Positions 12,243-13,695 of a stretch of DNA of 13,695 bases are shown piece after piece. This DNA comes from Thermoplasmatota archaeon. Its GTDB lineage: Archaea; Thermoplasmatota; E2; JACPAO01; JAHFTW01. The stretch's first letter is position 1. Each line of letters starts with the position of its first letter. Location of the stretch: assembly GCA_028289805.1 (NCBI GenBank), contig JANQNI010000151.1, positions 1 to 13,695 of the forward strand, written 5' to 3'. The notes beneath the pieces are model-generated. The model saw only the letters and a program-made list of their open reading frames with translations. It ran no database searches and was not told where the DNA came from. A program made the translations under genes and the position numbers.

Positions 12243-12653
12243 ATGGCGAAGAACAAGAACCGCAGCAGCACGCAGGTCCTCGCCACGCCGGAGGCGGCCC
12301 CGGACATCCACCTCATCTCGGCCGAGAAGATCGAGTCGATGGGGGCGACGGAGAAGATCCGCTTCATCCTCGACGAGGTCGTGCAGAACAAGATCCTCAT
12401 CCTGGAGCGCGGCCTGACGCCCCAGGAGGAGACGGCCCTCATCGAGCAGACGATGCGGGAGATCGACCAGGAGTCGTTCATCGGCATCGAGTTGCAGTCC
12501 TACGGCATGGACCACGGCAAGAACATGCTCCAGCGCGTCGTCATGGGCGGCCCGCGGCCCCGCATGGCCGTCATCGGCCCCGCCAACCTCCTGCGGCTGG
12601 TGTCGAAGGACAACGAGAAGATCGTGACGAAGATCGTTGGAAAGGGCGCGTAA
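12243..12653 (+). CDS. arvB: DUF2073 protein ArvB/OapB
   Basis: 136 residues, start 4 bases after the arvA stop; GGTGAG at the stop can act as SD. After a basic N-terminus (MAKNKNRSS) comes the DUF2073 core: MGATEKIRFILDEVV (about 33-47), NKILILERGLTPQEET (49-64), then IDQESFIGIELQSYG (74-88) and a C-terminal RMAVIGPANLLRLVSKD (107-123). Length and motif order match the family. It has no transmembrane segment or catalytic motif. In Haloferax its equivalent is encoded with the vesicle-forming GTPase, so it is probably a cytoplasmic partner or regulator of it. The stop codon overlaps the arvC start by one base. Confidence 0.87.
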   Translation: MAKNKNRSSTQVLATPEAAPDIHLISAEKIESMGATEKIRFILDEVVQNKILILERGLTPQEETALIEQTMREIDQESFIGIELQSYGMDHGKNMLQRVVMGGPRPRMAVIGPANLLRLVSKDNEKIVTKIVGKGA

Positions 12654-13225
12654 TGCCCCACCAGTGCCTCTCCTGCGGGTTCGCCTTCGAGGAGGGCAGC
12701 AGCGCCCTGCTGAAGGGCTGCCCCGAGTGCAAGGGGACGCGGTTCTTCTACACCAAGGACGCCGTGGACGAGACGGAGCGCAAGGACATCGCCGCGAAGG
12801 CCCAGAAGGACCTGCGGCAGGTCGTCGCGGACATGCTCCAGGAGGCGGCCCCCCAGGTCAAGGACCTCCCGACGGACGGCGACGGCTGGGCGCAGCTCAA
12901 GCCCCGCGACCTGCGGCGCCTGGTGAGCCAGGTCAAGGCGGAGGCCCGCAAGCAGGACCCCGAGGCCGCCGTGCCGGACGCCGCCCCCGCGGCGGACCCG
13001 GAGGCACTCGCGCGCGCCCAGGCCGCCCGACAGCGCGTCGAGCAGGAGACCGCCGCGGCGCGCGGGGACGAGGTGAAGCCGGACACCGTCACCATCGAGG
13101 AGCCGGGCTCCTACAACATCGACGTGAAGGGCCTCCTGGAGCGCAACCCCATCGTGGTGCACAAGGACGGCGCCTACGTCATCCACCTGCCGAGCCTGTT
13201 TCAGGGCGGAGAGAAGACGGCGTAG
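12653..13225 (+). CDS. arvC: Zinc-ribbon protein ArvC/OapC
   Basis: 190 residues, starting in TAATG shared with the arvB stop. The N-terminal zinc ribbon has CLSC (C5, C8) and CPEC (C23, C26). A charged helical region (about 35-145) rich in Ala, Glu, Lys and Gln is likely extended or coiled. The C-terminal domain (about 145-190: VTIEEPGSYNIDVKGLLERN, then IVVHKDGAYVIHLPSLF) is the most conserved part of this family. That architecture matches the zinc-ribbon protein found next to the ArvA GTPase and DUF2073 protein. It is the last gene of the operon; non-coding sequence follows. Confidence 0.87.
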   Translation: MPHQCLSCGFAFEEGSSALLKGCPECKGTRFFYTKDAVDETERKDIAAKAQKDLRQVVADMLQEAAPQVKDLPTDGDGWAQLKPRDLRRLVSQVKAEARKQDPEAAVPDAAPAADPEALARAQAARQRVEQETAAARGDEVKPDTVTIEEPGSYNIDVKGLLERNPIVVHKDGAYVIHLPSLFQGGEKTA

Positions 13226-13228
13226 GGG

Positions 13229-13254
13229 AACCGCGCGGTTTCGCTCGGCCGAAA
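13229..13254 (+). terminator. Palindrome and hairpin after arvC, possible terminator
   Basis: AACCGCGCGGTT (13229-13240) is a perfect palindrome and overlaps a second pairing, TTTCG (13239-13243) with CGAAA (13250-13254). They begin 4 bases after the arvC stop. There is no clear T tract, so the terminator call is weak. Confidence 0.3.
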
Positions 13255-13438
13255 TGCCGGCGTTTGCTCCAATAGGCCCTTGTCTCCCTCACCTATGGCG
13301 GACATGGCGCGCGCCGTCATGATGACAGCCGCACCCGAATTCAGGTGACCACCCCACTCCTGCAAGCCCGGCGGCGCGCGCCCATTGTCCCCCCGCCGCA
13401 GGCACCCGCACGCGCGGACCCACGATGGCTCGCAATCC

Positions 13439-13446
13439 TCATATAC
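13439..13446 (+). promoter_or_regulatory. TATA-like box for the tRNA-Val/tRNA-Asp unit
   Basis: TCATATAC is a good archaeal TATA match in otherwise GC-rich sequence, about 60 bases before tRNA-Val. That is the same distance seen before tRNA-Cys, implying a 5' leader of about 30 bases removed by RNase P. Confidence 0.6.
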
Positions 13447-13502
13447 GGGCCCAGGGTCGGCCGCCTACCCGGCTGGGCTTGAGGGGCGTCTGCCCCCCGC
13501 AC

Positions 13503-13576
13503 GGGTCCGTGGTCTAGTCGGTTATGACGTCGCCTTCACACGGCGAAGATCGCCAGTTCGAATCTGGCCGGACCCA
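13503..13576 (+). tRNA. tRNA-Val (anticodon CAC)
   Basis: 74 bases. Acceptor stem GGGTCCG/CGGACCC is perfect with discriminator A. The D arm is GTCTAGTCGGTTATGAC. Anticodon stem TCGCC/GGCGA encloses TTCACAC, so the anticodon is CAC, reading GTG. The variable loop is AGATC and the T arm is GCCAG-TTCGAAT-CTGGC. No intron, no encoded CCA. Confidence 0.95.
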
Positions 13577-13601
13577 CCTCCCCCTCCACCCGCCACCGCC
13601 C

Positions 13602-13674
13602 GCCCCGATAGTGTAGCGGCCTATCATGACGCCCTGTCACGGCGTCGACTGGGGTTCAAATCCCCATCGGGGCG
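13602..13674 (+). tRNA. tRNA-Asp (anticodon GTC)
   Basis: 73 bases, 25 bases after tRNA-Val in a pyrimidine-rich spacer and probably on the same transcript. Acceptor GCCCCGA/TCGGGGC is perfect, with the discriminator G usual for tRNA-Asp. Anticodon stem ACGCC/GGCGT encloses CTGTCAC, giving GTC. The T arm is TGGGG-TTCAAAT-CCCCA. The D stem is weaker than usual, with a G-T pair. Confidence 0.95.
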
Positions 13675-13680
13675 CTCCGA

Positions 13681-13695
13681 CGAGCCTGCGGCTCG
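13681..13695 (+). terminator. Perfect hairpin after tRNA-Asp, cut at the window edge
   Basis: CGAGCC (13681-13686) pairs with GGCTCG (13690-13695) around TGC, 6 bases after the tRNA. Any T tract would lie outside the window, so terminator function cannot be judged. Confidence 0.35.

Larger units (their letters stand above)
13226..13502 (+). other. Intergenic region between arvC and tRNA-Val
   Basis: 277 bases. Besides the hairpins after arvC it contains GTCATGATGAC (13316-13326), a perfect short inverted repeat, and a possible leaderless 17-codon frame (13295-13348, MADMARAVMM... ending FR) with CCAATAGG about 22 bases upstream. Neither is convincing alone. The tRNA promoter lies at its right end. 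Confidence 0.35.

Noticed and set aside
13295..13348. 17-codon leaderless frame between arvC and tRNA-Val
   Set aside because: Too short to judge; AT-rich patch and ATG could coincide by chance, so it is mentioned only in the intergenic entry.

Overview
The window is very GC-rich (roughly two thirds or more by eye, not computed) and reads as archaeal, probably euryarchaeal. The evidence is a zinc-finger KptA-type RNA 2'-phosphotransferase, an ArvA/ArvB/ArvC (OapABC) operon, tRNA genes without encoded CCA, TATA-like elements placed about 25 bases upstream of several start codons (leaderless transcripts), and many GTG starts. A high-GC Thermoplasmatota or haloarchaeal relative is a reasonable guess, but this is inference.

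Layout. Bases 1-1503 hold an electron transfer flavoprotein pair: etfB (cut by the left edge) and etfA. An 82-base spacer between them carries three perfect hairpins, the last of which would cover the etfA ribosome binding site. Next on the + strand are an NhaC-family Na+/H+ antiporter (1606-3273), a histidine-rich membrane protein resembling a sensor input domain without an output domain (3329-4027), two tandem lipoprotein zinc-metalloprotease paralogues (4091-5647), and a large membrane iron-sulfur protein of the ETF:(mena)quinone oxidoreductase type (5698-7995). ETF and this oxidoreductase together would carry electrons from acyl-CoA or similar dehydrogenases into the quinone pool.

The minus strand from 10375 down to 7992 is an accessory-looking block. 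It contains a seven-helix membrane protein translationally coupled to a 43-residue charged protein, three tandem paralogues of a short secreted cysteine-rich protein whose promoters carry a perfect inverted repeat, and a possible 69-codon ORF that ends against the oxidoreductase gene.

The + strand resumes with tRNA-Cys(GCA) and, only 5 bases later, the KptA-like gene. The two probably share one transcript. Then come arvA, arvB and arvC (GTPase, DUF2073 protein and zinc-ribbon protein, linked in the euryarchaeon Haloferax to extracellular vesicle formation), then tRNA-Val(CAC) and tRNA-Asp(GTC). The window ends in a perfect hairpin.

The most interesting items are the secreted cysteine-rich family with its shared operator-like repeat, the tRNA-Cys/kptA dicistron, the hairpin array between etfB and etfA, and the unassigned seven-helix/small-protein pair.
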